Notes: generated from the letters alone by a model not told the origin. A DNA stretch of 13,503 bases from G039029935 sp039029935 (GCA_039029935.1 JBCCFC010000222.1:1-13503); one strand, 5' to 3'; counted from the first letter of the stretch, positions 1 to 7,821 are shown. Numbers and translations: made by a program.

Positions 1-383
1 AATTCGCATCAAACAGTCGTGATATGTTTTTATGTTTGTTTTTTTTACTTTTACTAGATTTTTGCTTATGTAAATTGAAATCATATACTATACAATTCGC
101 ATATATTGGACAGTGAAAAAAGGAAAAGAGTCATGAAATAACAATACTTTAGTTCCAATTTGCATTATATTCTCACGTAGACATTACAAAACCACACTTA
201 GTGGTGAGTATTTTAATCAAAAAAAAAAATGAAATTGCAACCAAAAAAATACCAGCCCATGATAAAAGCGGAACTAATAGTGTCAAAGAAAGATGTTGGA
301 TGTTTTAGGAAGAATTGAATAATTTTTTATGCCCAAAAATATTTGGCTGACCGACAGTATATATCAAGATTCAGGAACTCATC
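1..383. other. A+T-rich non-coding region upstream of pyrF
   Basis: No credible gene is visible in this stretch; it is very A+T-rich with several homopolymer A and T runs. A 9-nt direct repeat (AATTCGCAT) occurs at 1-9 and 94-102, and a short 5-bp hairpin (ACCAC/GTGGT) lies near 186-200. A weak sigma70-like pair, TTGAAT at 315-320 and AATATT at 338-343 (17-nt spacer), could drive pyrF, but the -10 match is poor. The pyrF ribosome binding site (AGGA, 373-376) lies 7 nt before the ATG. Confidence 0.5.
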
Positions 384-1241
384 ATGAATTTCTTCACCAA
401 ATTAGACAACTGCATTCAGGAAAACAATAGCTTACTTTGTGTCGGGCTTGATCCCAATGTCGCTCAAGTACCAAGTCGTTACTTTGAAAAAGACATAGAA
501 GCCCAAGATAGTCCTATCACACCAGATGTTATGCAAGCACTGCTTGATTGGAATCAATCCATCATTGAAGAAACCAGCAAACTGGTCTGTGCTTATAAGC
601 CCAATATTGCTTTCTATGAAGCGTTGGGCTTGCCTGGATATGAATTGTTAACACAGATTTTGACATTCATTCCTGACGCCATTCCTGTGTTGCTGGATGC
701 AAAACGAGGCGATATTGGTAGCACAGCCACCGCCTATGCCCGTGCCTGTTTTGAACAGTGGGGTGTGGATGGTGTGACTCTCAGCCCTTACTTGGGTCGG
801 GATAGTGTTACACCATTTGCGGAATATGAAGACAAGGGACTATTTATCCTCTGCCACACCTCTAACCCCAGTGCCACTGAATTTCAACTCCTTGAAATCA
901 ATGATTGGCAAACACTGGACCGTGAACCAAATCAACCGCTCTATATCCATGTGGCACGTACCGCACCACAGTGGTCACCCAACGTCGGCCTTGTCGTGGG
1001 TGCAACCTATCCAGAGGCAATGGTTGATATCCGTGCTGCTGCGCCAGAGGCATGGTTCCTTGTACCCGGCATCGGTGCGCAAGGGGGAGATTTACAGAGT
1101 ACACTCGAGGCCGGTTTGCGCAAAGATGGACTAGGATTGATCATCAACGTGAGTCGTGGGGTGAGTTTGGCCGCAGATCATGGGGCAGCGGCAAAGCAGG
1201 TGCGTGATGAGATTAATGAGATTCGGGGAAGACTGAGATGA
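384..1241 (+). CDS. pyrF: Orotidine 5'-phosphate decarboxylase, type 2
   Basis: This 285-residue enzyme would decarboxylate orotidine 5'-phosphate to UMP, the last step of de novo pyrimidine synthesis, in the cytosol. The family-2 signatures are visible: GLDPN at residues 21-25, KPNIAFYE at 72-79, the catalytic DAKRGD motif at 105-110 (Lys107), then the phosphate-binding stretches VPGIGAQGGD (227-236) and NVSRG (255-259). The length matches the long, roughly 270-310 residue type 2 family rather than the roughly 230-residue type 1 enzymes. The start is supported by AGGA 7 nt upstream. It is a single-gene unit here: no pyrE or other pyr gene is adjacent, and the next gene converges on it with a gap of only 70 bases that shows no clear terminator. 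I see no truncation or missing catalytic residue. Confidence 0.97.
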   Translation: MNFFTKLDNCIQENNSLLCVGLDPNVAQVPSRYFEKDIEAQDSPITPDVMQALLDWNQSIIEETSKLVCAYKPNIAFYEALGLPGYELLTQILTFIPDAIPVLLDAKRGDIGSTATAYARACFEQWGVDGVTLSPYLGRDSVTPFAEYEDKGLFILCHTSNPSATEFQLLEINDWQTLDREPNQPLYIHVARTAPQWSPNVGLVVGATYPEAMVDIRAAAPEAWFLVPGIGAQGGDLQSTLEAGLRKDGLGLIINVSRGVSLAADHGAAAKQVRDEINEIRGRLR

Positions 1242-1311
1242 TTACCAAAATGATCGACGCATTACTTAGCTGACAAGGTAATCAATTAAAAAACTTCGCA
1301 AAACCTTTGGC

Positions 1312-3198
1312 TCATCGTAAAATCGCTGGCAGATAAATACGATTCGTCAAGTTGCTGAGATCAGGCTCGCTTACGCTGGTATTCGGCACTGCTGTCGGCT
1401 GCGCAGGTGGCTGCGAATTTTGTGGATTGGCACGACTCCAGTCGGGATTGGTGCTGACACCATTGGTGGTCAACGGCCACATCTTGGTGGGCTGTGTGCG
1501 GTCGAGTATCCACAGATTGCGTGATGTAAAGTTGGCGTTGACCCGCTCAAAGACAATGTAGCGGCCATCTGGTGATAGACTAACCTCATTGACTGTTTCG
1601 TTATAAAAGGCGGCGATGTAGGTGGTCTCCTGTGTGTTGATATCATAGTGGACAATGCTGGTCTGATCAACGACGCCCACAAAGCCTGAACCATCGGGAA
1701 GCCATGCAGGGTTAGCAAGGGTGCCACCATTGATACTAAGGTTGAGCTGTGTGCCTTCGCCAGCACCAGCCGTTGTCATGTAGATATTTGAGTTGTATGT
1801 GTACAAAATTTGGTCATTGACGGGCGACCATGCGAGATCAAAAATGGGCAGGCCAAAATCAATCAGGGAACGGCCAATTGACTCACCAGTGGCATTGGCA
1901 CGATGAACCACGCCCCCAACCGAGAAGCCAACCTCGCTGCCATCGCCATTCCACGAGAGGCTGGAAACATCATATTTGTTGCAGTAACCATTAAAGGTGA
2001 TATTGCCAGCGTCCACCGTTTGTCCTGCGACGACATCGACGATGGCAACGGCATATTCACGACCATTGGTACACGAATTTGTCACGCCACCAGACCATGT
2101 AAAGGCCACATATTGCAACACGCCCGGCCCCAGGTCAATCACATTATCAACCGCAAAATCGACCTCGCCTTCAAAGCCCGGCATGGAAATAGTCTGCGCC
2201 TCTTGCGCCCCCTCGACATAGAGCAGGAAGGGGGCAACACTGCTGCCATAGCTATTGTAAATACGCCCTGTCACCGAACCTGTTGCGCCGCCATGCGGCC
2301 AGCCCTCGTGATGGGGTGGATTGGTGATACGTCGGAGGTTGCTGCCATCGGGCTGAATGACATAGATGTCAGACTGGAAGGCAGAATAAAGACTTTCGTG
2401 GTCGCTGCTAAAGGCCAATTCGCTGGCATTGGGATTCCACGCAACATCATAAATATTGGGAAAAATCGTTGATGGATGTGTCCATAGGAGCCGTTGATTG
2501 CTGCCGTCTGGCTGGATGCGTTGAACTGTGCCAGCGTTGCCGTTGGCGTCCAGCCCCACAAAGCCAATTGTGCCGTCAATAGCAGGGATGGTGTTCGCAC
2601 CGTTTACAGTGAACGATATGTTATCTATGTCGATGCGATAGGATGCACCAACAGTCTGCTCCATAAAAAAACTCAGAAAGATGCGTTCCCCAGCGGTGTG
2701 GGTGGTCTGGATGGCGTTGAGGCCAGCGGCGTCTACTTCACCCGAAAATGTCAGCCAATCTTGGTTGCCCTGAAAATCGCCTTGGCCCAGAAATGCCAGT
2801 CCTGCTTGGTCACTCACAGCTTGGACCGTTAGGCGGACGATAGCTCCCGGTGTGGCTGTACCAACTTGTACAACGCGATAGTCAAACGAGAAGTTGGCGA
2901 CTGTAATGGTATCGGGCAGATGCATCTGTTGGGCAACCGTTCCTGTCTGTTCAAGCAAGCTCTGAAATTCCAGATAGCCATTTTGTACGCCGGAACCCGT
3001 TGCGTTGATAAACCAACCTGTGGTCCCTTGGCTAAAATCACCATTGCGGATGTAATTCTGGTTGTTGATTGTCTGCATAGGGACACTTGCCAGCGAGTGT
3101 GAAAAGCCTGAAAATTGGACAACTGTCACCATCAGGAAAACAAAAGCGGCGATGATTGCCCCTATTCGCAAGAAAAAATATCGTTTTTGTTTCACCAT
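1312..3198 (-). CDS. Membrane-anchored or secreted protein with carbohydrate-binding-like domain and TolB/WD40-like beta-propeller
   Basis: No specific enzyme family is recognised. From the chosen start the protein has 628 residues. A basic N-terminus (VKQKRYFFLR) is followed by one hydrophobic segment (about residues 11-28), fitting a signal peptide or anchor. Residues about 48-198 (NGDFSQGTTGWF... DIDNISF) resemble a CBM4/9-type or galactose-binding beta-sandwich. From about 210 to 590 there are repeated propeller blades with phrases such as VAWNPNASELAFSSD, IYVIQPDGSNLRRIT and LSPDGRYIVFE, typical of PD40/TolB-like propellers. A Pro/Ser/Thr-rich linker then leads to a C-terminal IYLPAILR.

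The frame is open to an ATG at 3264, but GGAGGA sits directly before ATG 3198 and GTG 3195, so one of these is the true start. The best-spaced codon is the GTG. The role is probably at the cell surface, for instance glycan or protein binding; the ligand is unknown. It follows the CPBP protease gene on the same strand. Confidence 0.8.
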   Translation of the reverse strand: MVKQKRYFFLRIGAIIAAFVFLMVTVVQFSGFSHSLASVPMQTINNQNYIRNGDFSQGTTGWFINATGSGVQNGYLEFQSLLEQTGTVAQQMHLPDTITVANFSFDYRVVQVGTATPGAIVRLTVQAVSDQAGLAFLGQGDFQGNQDWLTFSGEVDAAGLNAIQTTHTAGERIFLSFFMEQTVGASYRIDIDNISFTVNGANTIPAIDGTIGFVGLDANGNAGTVQRIQPDGSNQRLLWTHPSTIFPNIYDVAWNPNASELAFSSDHESLYSAFQSDIYVIQPDGSNLRRITNPPHHEGWPHGGATGSVTGRIYNSYGSSVAPFLLYVEGAQEAQTISMPGFEGEVDFAVDNVIDLGPGVLQYVAFTWSGGVTNSCTNGREYAVAIVDVVAGQTVDAGNITFNGYCNKYDVSSLSWNGDGSEVGFSVGGVVHRANATGESIGRSLIDFGLPIFDLAWSPVNDQILYTYNSNIYMTTAGAGEGTQLNLSINGGTLANPAWLPDGSGFVGVVDQTSIVHYDINTQETTYIAAFYNETVNEVSLSPDGRYIVFERVNANFTSRNLWILDRTQPTKMWPLTTNGVSTNPDWSRANPQNSQPPAQPTAVPNTSVSEPDLSNLTNRIYLPAILR

Positions 3199-3268
3199 AT
3201 TCCTCCGATTCATTAGAGTTGTTGCAAAACAAACCTCATGAGATTGCAAATCCCATGCTCGCACAGAA

Positions 3269-3360
3269 AACCTGTTGAAACAGGTTGTATTTAGTTGTAT
3301 TCAATACGCTCTAGCATACTTCAGTATGCTTCCTATTATAGACACCGAATTGATTCGGTG
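3269..3360 (-). promoter_or_regulatory. Promoter region of the propeller gene with four perfect inverted repeats
   Basis: The junction upstream of the propeller gene holds, on the + strand, AACCTGTT-GA-AACAGGTT (3269-3286), GTATT-C-AATAC (3297-3307), AGCATAC-TTCA-GTATGCT (3313-3330) and CACCGAAT-TG-ATTCGGTG (3343-3360). A minus-strand TATAAT (3340 to 3335) is an exact -10 consensus; no good -35 lies 17 nt upstream, where the 8-2-8 palindrome sits instead. Such an arrangement fits an activator- or repressor-controlled promoter. An alternative is that the hairpins shape the mRNA leader or end the CPBP transcript, but none is followed by a T-tract on the minus strand. The repeats are seen directly; the regulatory role is inferred. 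Confidence 0.5.
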
Positions 3361-3392
3361 GTTTTCTTACGCCAAAAGCTCAAATCACCGTA

Positions 3393-4484
3393 TCACGCAT
3401 CAAAAAACGGCAAACTCAAATAGGAAATAATCCCCAAGGACATGTTATACACCGCGTGGGTAATCATGCTGGTTGTTGTATTATGTTGGATACGAATCCA
3501 CCCCAGTGCCAAGCCCAGTACAAACACGACAACGGTGGAAATGCTAATGCCATAATTGCTGTGCAGAATCGCAAATAGAAGTGCAGTTAAAAGCAGACCA
3601 AAGCGCGGCTGCAATGCGCCTCGGAAGAGTGGCTCTTCACCCAACGCCGCCGCCAGCCCGATTGTTAGAATCCCAAAAGGTGACTCCAATAAGGGACCCA
3701 GTAATTGTTCGGCCAACACTTCCACATCAGGGTCAGGGCCAAAGCCTGTTAGACTGCCAAGAAAGCCAACAAACCCGGCAACAGGGACCAGTAGGATGCC
3801 ATAGAAAAATCCTTGAACGACCTGTGCAAAGGAAGGAATCTCGATGCCTAAACGCTTCATGGTGGTTGAAAAGCCCTGTGGTGAGAACGCATAGCGTGTA
3901 AATAAACCCACACCAACAGCGGCCAAAATTGCCATGACGATTTGCTGGCTCCATAAGGAGATGAAACTGCCAGCAAGGTTTGCGCCATCAGCAGCGGCTT
4001 CTTCTAGCAACGTGTTGAAGTTTGCTAACCCAATCCCCAAGGTGAACAGTAGGTTGATGAGAATGAGCATGGTTGATGAAAGGGCAACAGCATGAACAGG
4101 GCTGCTCGCGTCGATGGGGATAAATTGGGCGAGCAGCCGACGGATGAAGGGCATGAGCAGCAGACTCCCAATCAACGCAGGAATCCATAATCCCATGCCC
4201 AAGAGGTTGAGTGAACTGATTTGTTCCAGTGGGTTGACACCATCGGTAAAAGCCAATATTTCGTCGAGCAATTCAGGCTGTTGTGTGAGCGCAAACCCAC
4301 CTAGTTGGATGAGTCCACCAGCGACAAACGCCATCATATAAAATCCGGCAAGCAAGAAGTAGGCAAACATTGACGTTCCACGATATGGTTCGCCTGCACG
4401 TCGTTGTTTTTCGGCAATATTGGCAAGTATCATAATCACAAAGAGAGGTAAAAAGGTTATCAGTATCCCAAATGCTTCTGACAT
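3393..4484 (-). CDS. CPBP-family intramembrane metalloprotease (CAAX/Abi type)
   Basis: This 363-residue polytopic membrane protein carries all three CPBP (Abi, PF02517-type) motifs in its C-terminal half: EEPLFR at 283-288, FAILH at 304-308 and HAVYN at 343-347. The Glu and His residues are those that bind the metal and catalyse proteolysis within the membrane. The N-terminal half adds several hydrophobic segments (about 4-22, 40-66, 96-116, 130-155, 178-197, 222-245), giving around eight membrane spans in total. The substrate is unknown; relatives process prenylated CAAX proteins, confer bacteriocin immunity or act in membrane stress, and nothing nearby decides between these. The start is supported by an AGGA about 9 nt before the ATG. 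The propeller gene lies about 195 bases downstream on the same strand with its own promoter-like sequence. Confidence 0.9.
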   Translation of the reverse strand: MSEAFGILITFLPLFVIMILANIAEKQRRAGEPYRGTSMFAYFLLAGFYMMAFVAGGLIQLGGFALTQQPELLDEILAFTDGVNPLEQISSLNLLGMGLWIPALIGSLLLMPFIRRLLAQFIPIDASSPVHAVALSSTMLILINLLFTLGIGLANFNTLLEEAAADGANLAGSFISLWSQQIVMAILAAVGVGLFTRYAFSPQGFSTTMKRLGIEIPSFAQVVQGFFYGILLVPVAGFVGFLGSLTGFGPDPDVEVLAEQLLGPLLESPFGILTIGLAAALGEEPLFRGALQPRFGLLLTALLFAILHSNYGISISTVVVFVLGLALGWIRIQHNTTTSMITHAVYNMSLGIISYLSLPFFDA

Positions 4485-4500
4485 GTTAAACGATCCTAAC

Positions 4501-4515
4501 TCCGGTCAGACCGGA
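4501..4515 (-). promoter_or_regulatory. Perfect 15-bp palindrome before the CPBP protease start (possible operator)
   Basis: TCCGGTC-A-GACCGGA is a perfect 7-1-7 inverted repeat located 16 bp upstream of the CPBP ATG, between the predicted promoter and the ribosome binding site. This is a usual place for a repressor operator. It could also form a short 5'-leader hairpin near the ribosome binding site. No regulator gene is visible in the window. Confidence 0.45.
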
Positions 4516-4544
4516 ATGACTCTTTACTTATTCTTAACGATGAT

Positions 4545-4573
4545 AGTGTACCCGTTACAGGCTTGTTGGGCAA
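4545..4573 (-). promoter_or_regulatory. Candidate sigma70 promoter for the CPBP protease gene
   Basis: On the minus strand TTGCCC (4573-4568) and TACACT (4550-4545) are separated by exactly 17 nt. Transcription would begin near 4538, placing the 15-bp palindrome at 4501-4515 about 25-40 nt into the transcript. The match is partial (4/6 in each box), so this is a candidate only. Confidence 0.4.
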
Positions 4574-4659
4574 AAAAGATCGTTGCATAGACATCTTGTC
4601 TGTGCCATCCTTGTGCAGACTGTTCGATGAATCGTCTCTGATTGTATGCATAAAAATGG

Positions 4660-4688
4660 TTGACGGGACAAGCGTAACGCGGTATGAT
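4660..4688 (+). promoter_or_regulatory. Sigma70-type promoter of ppk1
   Basis: TTGACG at 4660-4665 and TATGAT at 4683-4688 each match the consensus at five of six positions and are separated by the optimal 17 nt. The expected start of transcription is about 4695-4697, the first base of the inverted repeat described next. This is the clearest promoter in the window. Confidence 0.7.
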
Positions 4689-4696
4689 TGATATCC

Positions 4697-4737
4697 GGTT
4701 CATATCGTTCACAACTACGCTTGGTGCGATATGAACC
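4697..4737 (+). promoter_or_regulatory. 11-bp inverted repeat at the predicted ppk1 transcription start
   Basis: GGTTCATATCG (4697-4707) and its exact complement CGATATGAACC (4727-4737) flank a 19-nt spacer. The half-site centres are 30 bp apart, about three helical turns. The left arm coincides with the predicted +1 of ppk1. It may be an operator bound by a dimer, or a 5'-end stem-loop in the mRNA. The upstream in-frame ATG at 4731 lies inside the right arm, which argues against its use as the start codon. Confidence 0.55.
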
Positions 4738-4757
4738 CATTTGGGGAAAACAGATCA

Positions 4758-7037
4758 ATGAACACCAATCTGAATTTTAAAATAGATACAACTGAAGATA
4801 CCAGAATAGAAACACAAAATCATCAATCTCAAATTCATGTTAACCCTCAAAAAGAGACAACCGCGTCCATAATTTTGCCAACGCATCAAATCTATACACC
4901 AGATGTGGACCTTGCAACATTATCCATCAAAGAGTTAGCAACGTCTGAGATTGTCTATAACCGTGAGTTGAACTGGCTTGATTTTAACTGGCGTGTACTG
5001 AACGAAGCACTGGATACGCGCACACCATTGCTCGAACGGCTCAAATTTCTGGCGATTACTTCAAGTAACCTAGATGAGTTTTTTAGCAAACGTGTAGGCG
5101 GTCTTAAACGGCAAAAGGCAGCGGGTATTGCCAATTTGACGCTTTCAGGGTGGACCCCTGAGCGGCAATTGGGATTGATTGCGCAAGCAGTTCGCCCGAT
5201 GGTTGAAACACAGAGTGATTGCCTGATCAATGAGATTCTGCCTGCCTTGGCCGATGAGGGCGTTGAAATCAAAAGCTATGACGATCTAGATGCTACCCAA
5301 AAAGAAAAACTGCGTAACTATTATCATCAAGAAGTCTATCCGATTCTGACACCGTTGGCCGTTGATCCGGGACGCCCCTTTCCCCATCTAAGTACACTCA
5401 GCCTGAGTCTTGGGGTCACGCTGCAAAACCCAGACACAGGGGATACACATTTTGCGCGTATTAAAGTGCCGGAAAATCGTCCACGCTGGATTCCACTAAA
5501 GAATTCGGGGCAAGATAATTTAAATCATTTTGTGCCATTGGAAGAGGTGATTACGCATAACCTTGATACACTATTCCCAGGTATGGAGATTGTGGCCGCG
5601 TATACATTCCGCGTCACACGCAATGCCGATATCGCTCGCAACGAGGAAGAAGCCGATGATCTGTTGGCAATGATCAATGAAGAGTTGCGTGAGCGGGCAT
5701 TTGCCCCGGTTGTGCGTCTTGAAGTCGCCGAGTCGATGTCAGAGGAGATGTGCCAATTTTTGCAGACAGAATTAAACTTGGATGATGATGATATTTATCG
5801 TATTCGTGGCCCGTTGGGGCTTTCCGACTGTTTTTCGCTGATGGGGATGAATCTGCCCCATATCAAAGACGCACCTTGGACGCCAATGACGCCCCCTCGT
5901 CTTTCGGGGCTAGATAGCCGCAGTCGTCCCAGCGAAATTTTTTCTGTCATTCGCCAAGGTGACATCCTTGTGCATCACCCCTATCATAGTTTTGCCACCA
6001 CAACACAACAATTTATCGAATCAGCAGCCCGTGATCCACAAGTGCTAGCCCTTAAACAGACGCTCTATCGCACCAGCGATGATTCACCTGTCATTGATGC
6101 CCTGATCCATGCGGCCGCCAACGGCAAGCAGGTGATTGTGCTTGTCGAAGTCAAGGCTCGTTTTGATGAAGCGCGCAATATTGCGTGGGCGCGCACACTG
6201 GAGGATGCAGGCTGTCATGTGGCCTATGGGCTGGTGGGGCTAAAGACCCACTCCAAGCTCTCACTGGTCATCCGAGAGGAAGACCGGACATTGCGCACCT
6301 ATTTTCATATTGGTACGGGCAACTATAATGCCAAAACAGCCGGACTATATACAGACATGGGGCTGCTAAGTTGCCGTGAAGATTTGGGCAAAGACTTGAT
6401 GGATCTCTTTAATCATTTGACAGGCTATAGCCTTCGTGCCACCTATCGCAAGCTCTTGGTCGCGCCTGTAAACATGCGCCAGCGTTTTATCGAGCTGATT
6501 GAACAGGAAATTGCCCATGCTCAAGTGGGTGAAGCAGGGTATATTATCGCCAAAATGAACGGGTTAGAGGATCCCAAATTGGTTAGGAAACTCTATGAGG
6601 CAAGCCAAGCAGGGGTGAGAATTGATCTGATTGTTCGTGGAAACTGTCGTATTCGCCCTGGGCTATCGGGGATTAGCGAGAATATCCGTGTACGTAGCGT
6701 GATTGGGCGCTTTTTGGAGCATCCACGTATTTTCTACTTTGATAATAATGGAGAGCCACAGTGTTTGATTGGCAGTGCGGATTGGATGGAGCGCAACCTG
6801 AGCTATCGCGTCGAGGCGGTGGTTCCTGTCGAAGACAAAAGACTCCAGCAGCAGATTTTAGAAAGTATGCAGGTCTCGTTGGAGGATCAGCGTCAGGCAT
6901 GGGATATGTTGCCTGATGGTCGCTATCAACAGGCATACCCATCGGCTGATGATGATAACGTCGCGGCCATTGGTACACAGGCAGCAGTCCTGCAACAAGT
7001 GGCTCGTTCCCTGTCACAGATGCAAAAAAAAGAATAA
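4758..7037 (+). CDS. ppk1: Polyphosphate kinase 1
   Basis: The enzyme reversibly transfers the ATP gamma-phosphate onto inorganic polyphosphate, building energy and phosphate stores. From the chosen start it has 759 residues. A 65-residue Asn/Thr-rich, probably disordered extension precedes the PPK N-domain (RELNWLDFNWRVLNEA, from about residue 69). The phospholipase-D-like C-terminal domains show KTHSKL, YFHIGTGNYN with the phospho-accepting His at 517, RGNCRIRPGL, FLEHPRIFYF with the second catalytic His at 655, and GSADWMERNL.

The frame is also open to ATG 4731, but that codon lies in an inverted repeat and lacks a ribosome binding site. ATG 4758 has GGGGA 10 nt upstream, so I prefer it; the exact start is uncertain. 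No exopolyphosphatase or pho gene is adjacent. The gene converges on the DUF4870-like gene. Confidence 0.97.
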   Translation: MNTNLNFKIDTTEDTRIETQNHQSQIHVNPQKETTASIILPTHQIYTPDVDLATLSIKELATSEIVYNRELNWLDFNWRVLNEALDTRTPLLERLKFLAITSSNLDEFFSKRVGGLKRQKAAGIANLTLSGWTPERQLGLIAQAVRPMVETQSDCLINEILPALADEGVEIKSYDDLDATQKEKLRNYYHQEVYPILTPLAVDPGRPFPHLSTLSLSLGVTLQNPDTGDTHFARIKVPENRPRWIPLKNSGQDNLNHFVPLEEVITHNLDTLFPGMEIVAAYTFRVTRNADIARNEEEADDLLAMINEELRERAFAPVVRLEVAESMSEEMCQFLQTELNLDDDDIYRIRGPLGLSDCFSLMGMNLPHIKDAPWTPMTPPRLSGLDSRSRPSEIFSVIRQGDILVHHPYHSFATTTQQFIESAARDPQVLALKQTLYRTSDDSPVIDALIHAAANGKQVIVLVEVKARFDEARNIAWARTLEDAGCHVAYGLVGLKTHSKLSLVIREEDRTLRTYFHIGTGNYNAKTAGLYTDMGLLSCREDLGKDLMDLFNHLTGYSLRATYRKLLVAPVNMRQRFIELIEQEIAHAQVGEAGYIIAKMNGLEDPKLVRKLYEASQAGVRIDLIVRGNCRIRPGLSGISENIRVRSVIGRFLEHPRIFYFDNNGEPQCLIGSADWMERNLSYRVEAVVPVEDKRLQQQILESMQVSLEDQRQAWDMLPDGRYQQAYPSADDDNVAAIGTQAAVLQQVARSLSQMQKKE

Positions 7038-7082
7038 AGGTTAGAGGTCGAGTATGGTATCACCACTCGGTCTCTAACCTTT
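7024..7082 (-). terminator. Intrinsic terminator for the minus-strand DUF4870 gene, overlapping the ppk1 stop
   Basis: AAAGGTTAGAG (7036-7046) and CTCTAACCTTT (7072-7082) form an 11-bp perfect stem, extended inward by CGAGT/ACTCG after a small internal loop. On the minus strand the stem is followed by ATTC and then eight T residues (7031 to 7024), the classic intrinsic-terminator pattern. The left arm starts within the ppk1 stop codon, so the same hairpin may protect or end the ppk1 transcript, although no T-run follows on the + strand. Confidence 0.7.
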
Positions 7083-7101
7083 CGAGCCTAAATAAAAAAG
7101 C

Positions 7102-7151
7102 TTTCAGCACTTCAGCATTTCAGCACACTGACTGACAAGCTGACTAGCTGA
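7102..7151. repeat. Octamer tandem-repeat element (TCAG then CTGA units)
   Basis: Three consecutive octamers, TTTCAGCA, CTTCAGCA and TTTCAGCA, are followed by CACTGACTGACAAGCTGACTAGCTGA-type units that read as the complement of the first half. The result is an imperfect palindrome. The last 14 nt (AGCTGACTAGCTGA, 7138-7151) recur exactly at 9711-9724, which ties this element to the larger array there. It lies in the convergent gap between ppk1 and the DUF4870-like gene. Confidence 0.7.
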
Positions 7152-7209
7152 TTTTATACTTTCCTATGCAAGTAGGGGTACGGTTCATGTAGATATTTTC
7201 TTCTGTGGT

Positions 7210-7821
7210 TTAGTCCAACCACTCTTGGTCATACAAAAAGCTGGTCAACCCTGGAATGGCAAACCGTTTTCCTTGGTACGCCTGATAGCCGTAATAGAGG
7301 AAGGTCACAACGACCATAAAGCCCACGATGGGTGTGAAGCAAAGCACAATGGCGGCAATCAGAAAGCCAATGAATGGGATGATTTGGAGGATGGTCACAC
7401 CCACCAGCACAGCGATGCCCAAGACGGCAATGGTTGCTAATAACCCCAATGATTGCACGGCATGATAACGTTGGAATGGACGCTTTTTACTGCTTTCGCC
7501 CAACAGAATAATGATCGGCAGTAACATCGGCACAACATAACAGAGCAATGCCACAAGGCGGTCGTCGCTGCTTGCCTCGGCATCAACATGTATATCCTGT
7601 GCAAATTCACCTTGGCGCAAAGCATCAATTGCTTCGCTTGCCTGTTCACGTGCAGTCTCAACCACTTCTTCTACGTCAATAAAACTACTGCTGGTGGTAT
7701 TGGCTGCTGTTTCACTCGTGTTCTCTGCTGTTTGATCATTCCCATCAATAGGGTCTGTTGGCTGATTTGACTGCTGCTGTTGATTTGACTGTTGTTCTTC
7801 TGGTTGTTGATTTGTACTCAT
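7210..7821 (-). CDS. DUF4870-like (Tic20-type) small membrane protein with Gln/Asn-rich N-terminus
   Basis: The protein has 203 residues. The first 45 or so are rich in Gln, Asn, Ser and Thr and look disordered. A short acidic amphipathic stretch follows (about 47-75, VEEVVETAREQASEAIDAL). The C-terminal half holds three to four hydrophobic segments (about 88-108, 122-146, 148-180). The phrase RPFQRYHAVQSL (114-125) after the first span is typical of the DUF4870/Tic20-like family, whose function in bacteria is unknown.

The frame extends five codons upstream to a TTG, but AGGAG 6 nt before ATG 7821 fixes the start at MSTNQQ. It follows the YbjN gene after 175 bases on the same strand, so it probably has its own promoter, and it is ended by the hairpin near 7024-7082. 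The family call rests on motif recognition only. Confidence 0.75.
   Translation of the reverse strand: MSTNQQPEEQQSNQQQQSNQPTDPIDGNDQTAENTSETAANTTSSSFIDVEEVVETAREQASEAIDALRQGEFAQDIHVDAEASSDDRLVALLCYVVPMLLPIIILLGESSKKRPFQRYHAVQSLGLLATIAVLGIAVLVGVTILQIIPFIGFLIAAIVLCFTPIVGFMVVVTFLYYGYQAYQGKRFAIPGLTSFLYDQEWLD

Noticed and set aside
1903..2472. A 189-codon open frame on the + strand opposite the propeller gene
   Set aside because: It lies wholly within the propeller coding region on the other strand, lacks a ribosome binding site and resembles no protein; it is an antisense shadow.
3343..3360. Terminator for the CPBP protease transcript
   Set aside because: The hairpin is followed by T-rich sequence only on the + strand, where no gene ends; on the minus strand TCTATAATAGG follows, which looks like a -10 box.
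3393..4484. Calling the CPBP protein a phage-abortive-infection (Abi) defence gene
   Set aside because: The shared domain name is historical; no phage-defence partner lies nearby and most chromosomal CPBP proteins are not defence genes.
4524..4712. A 62-codon minus-strand frame between the CPBP protease and ppk1
   Set aside because: No recognisable domain or ribosome binding site, and it overlaps both predicted promoters.
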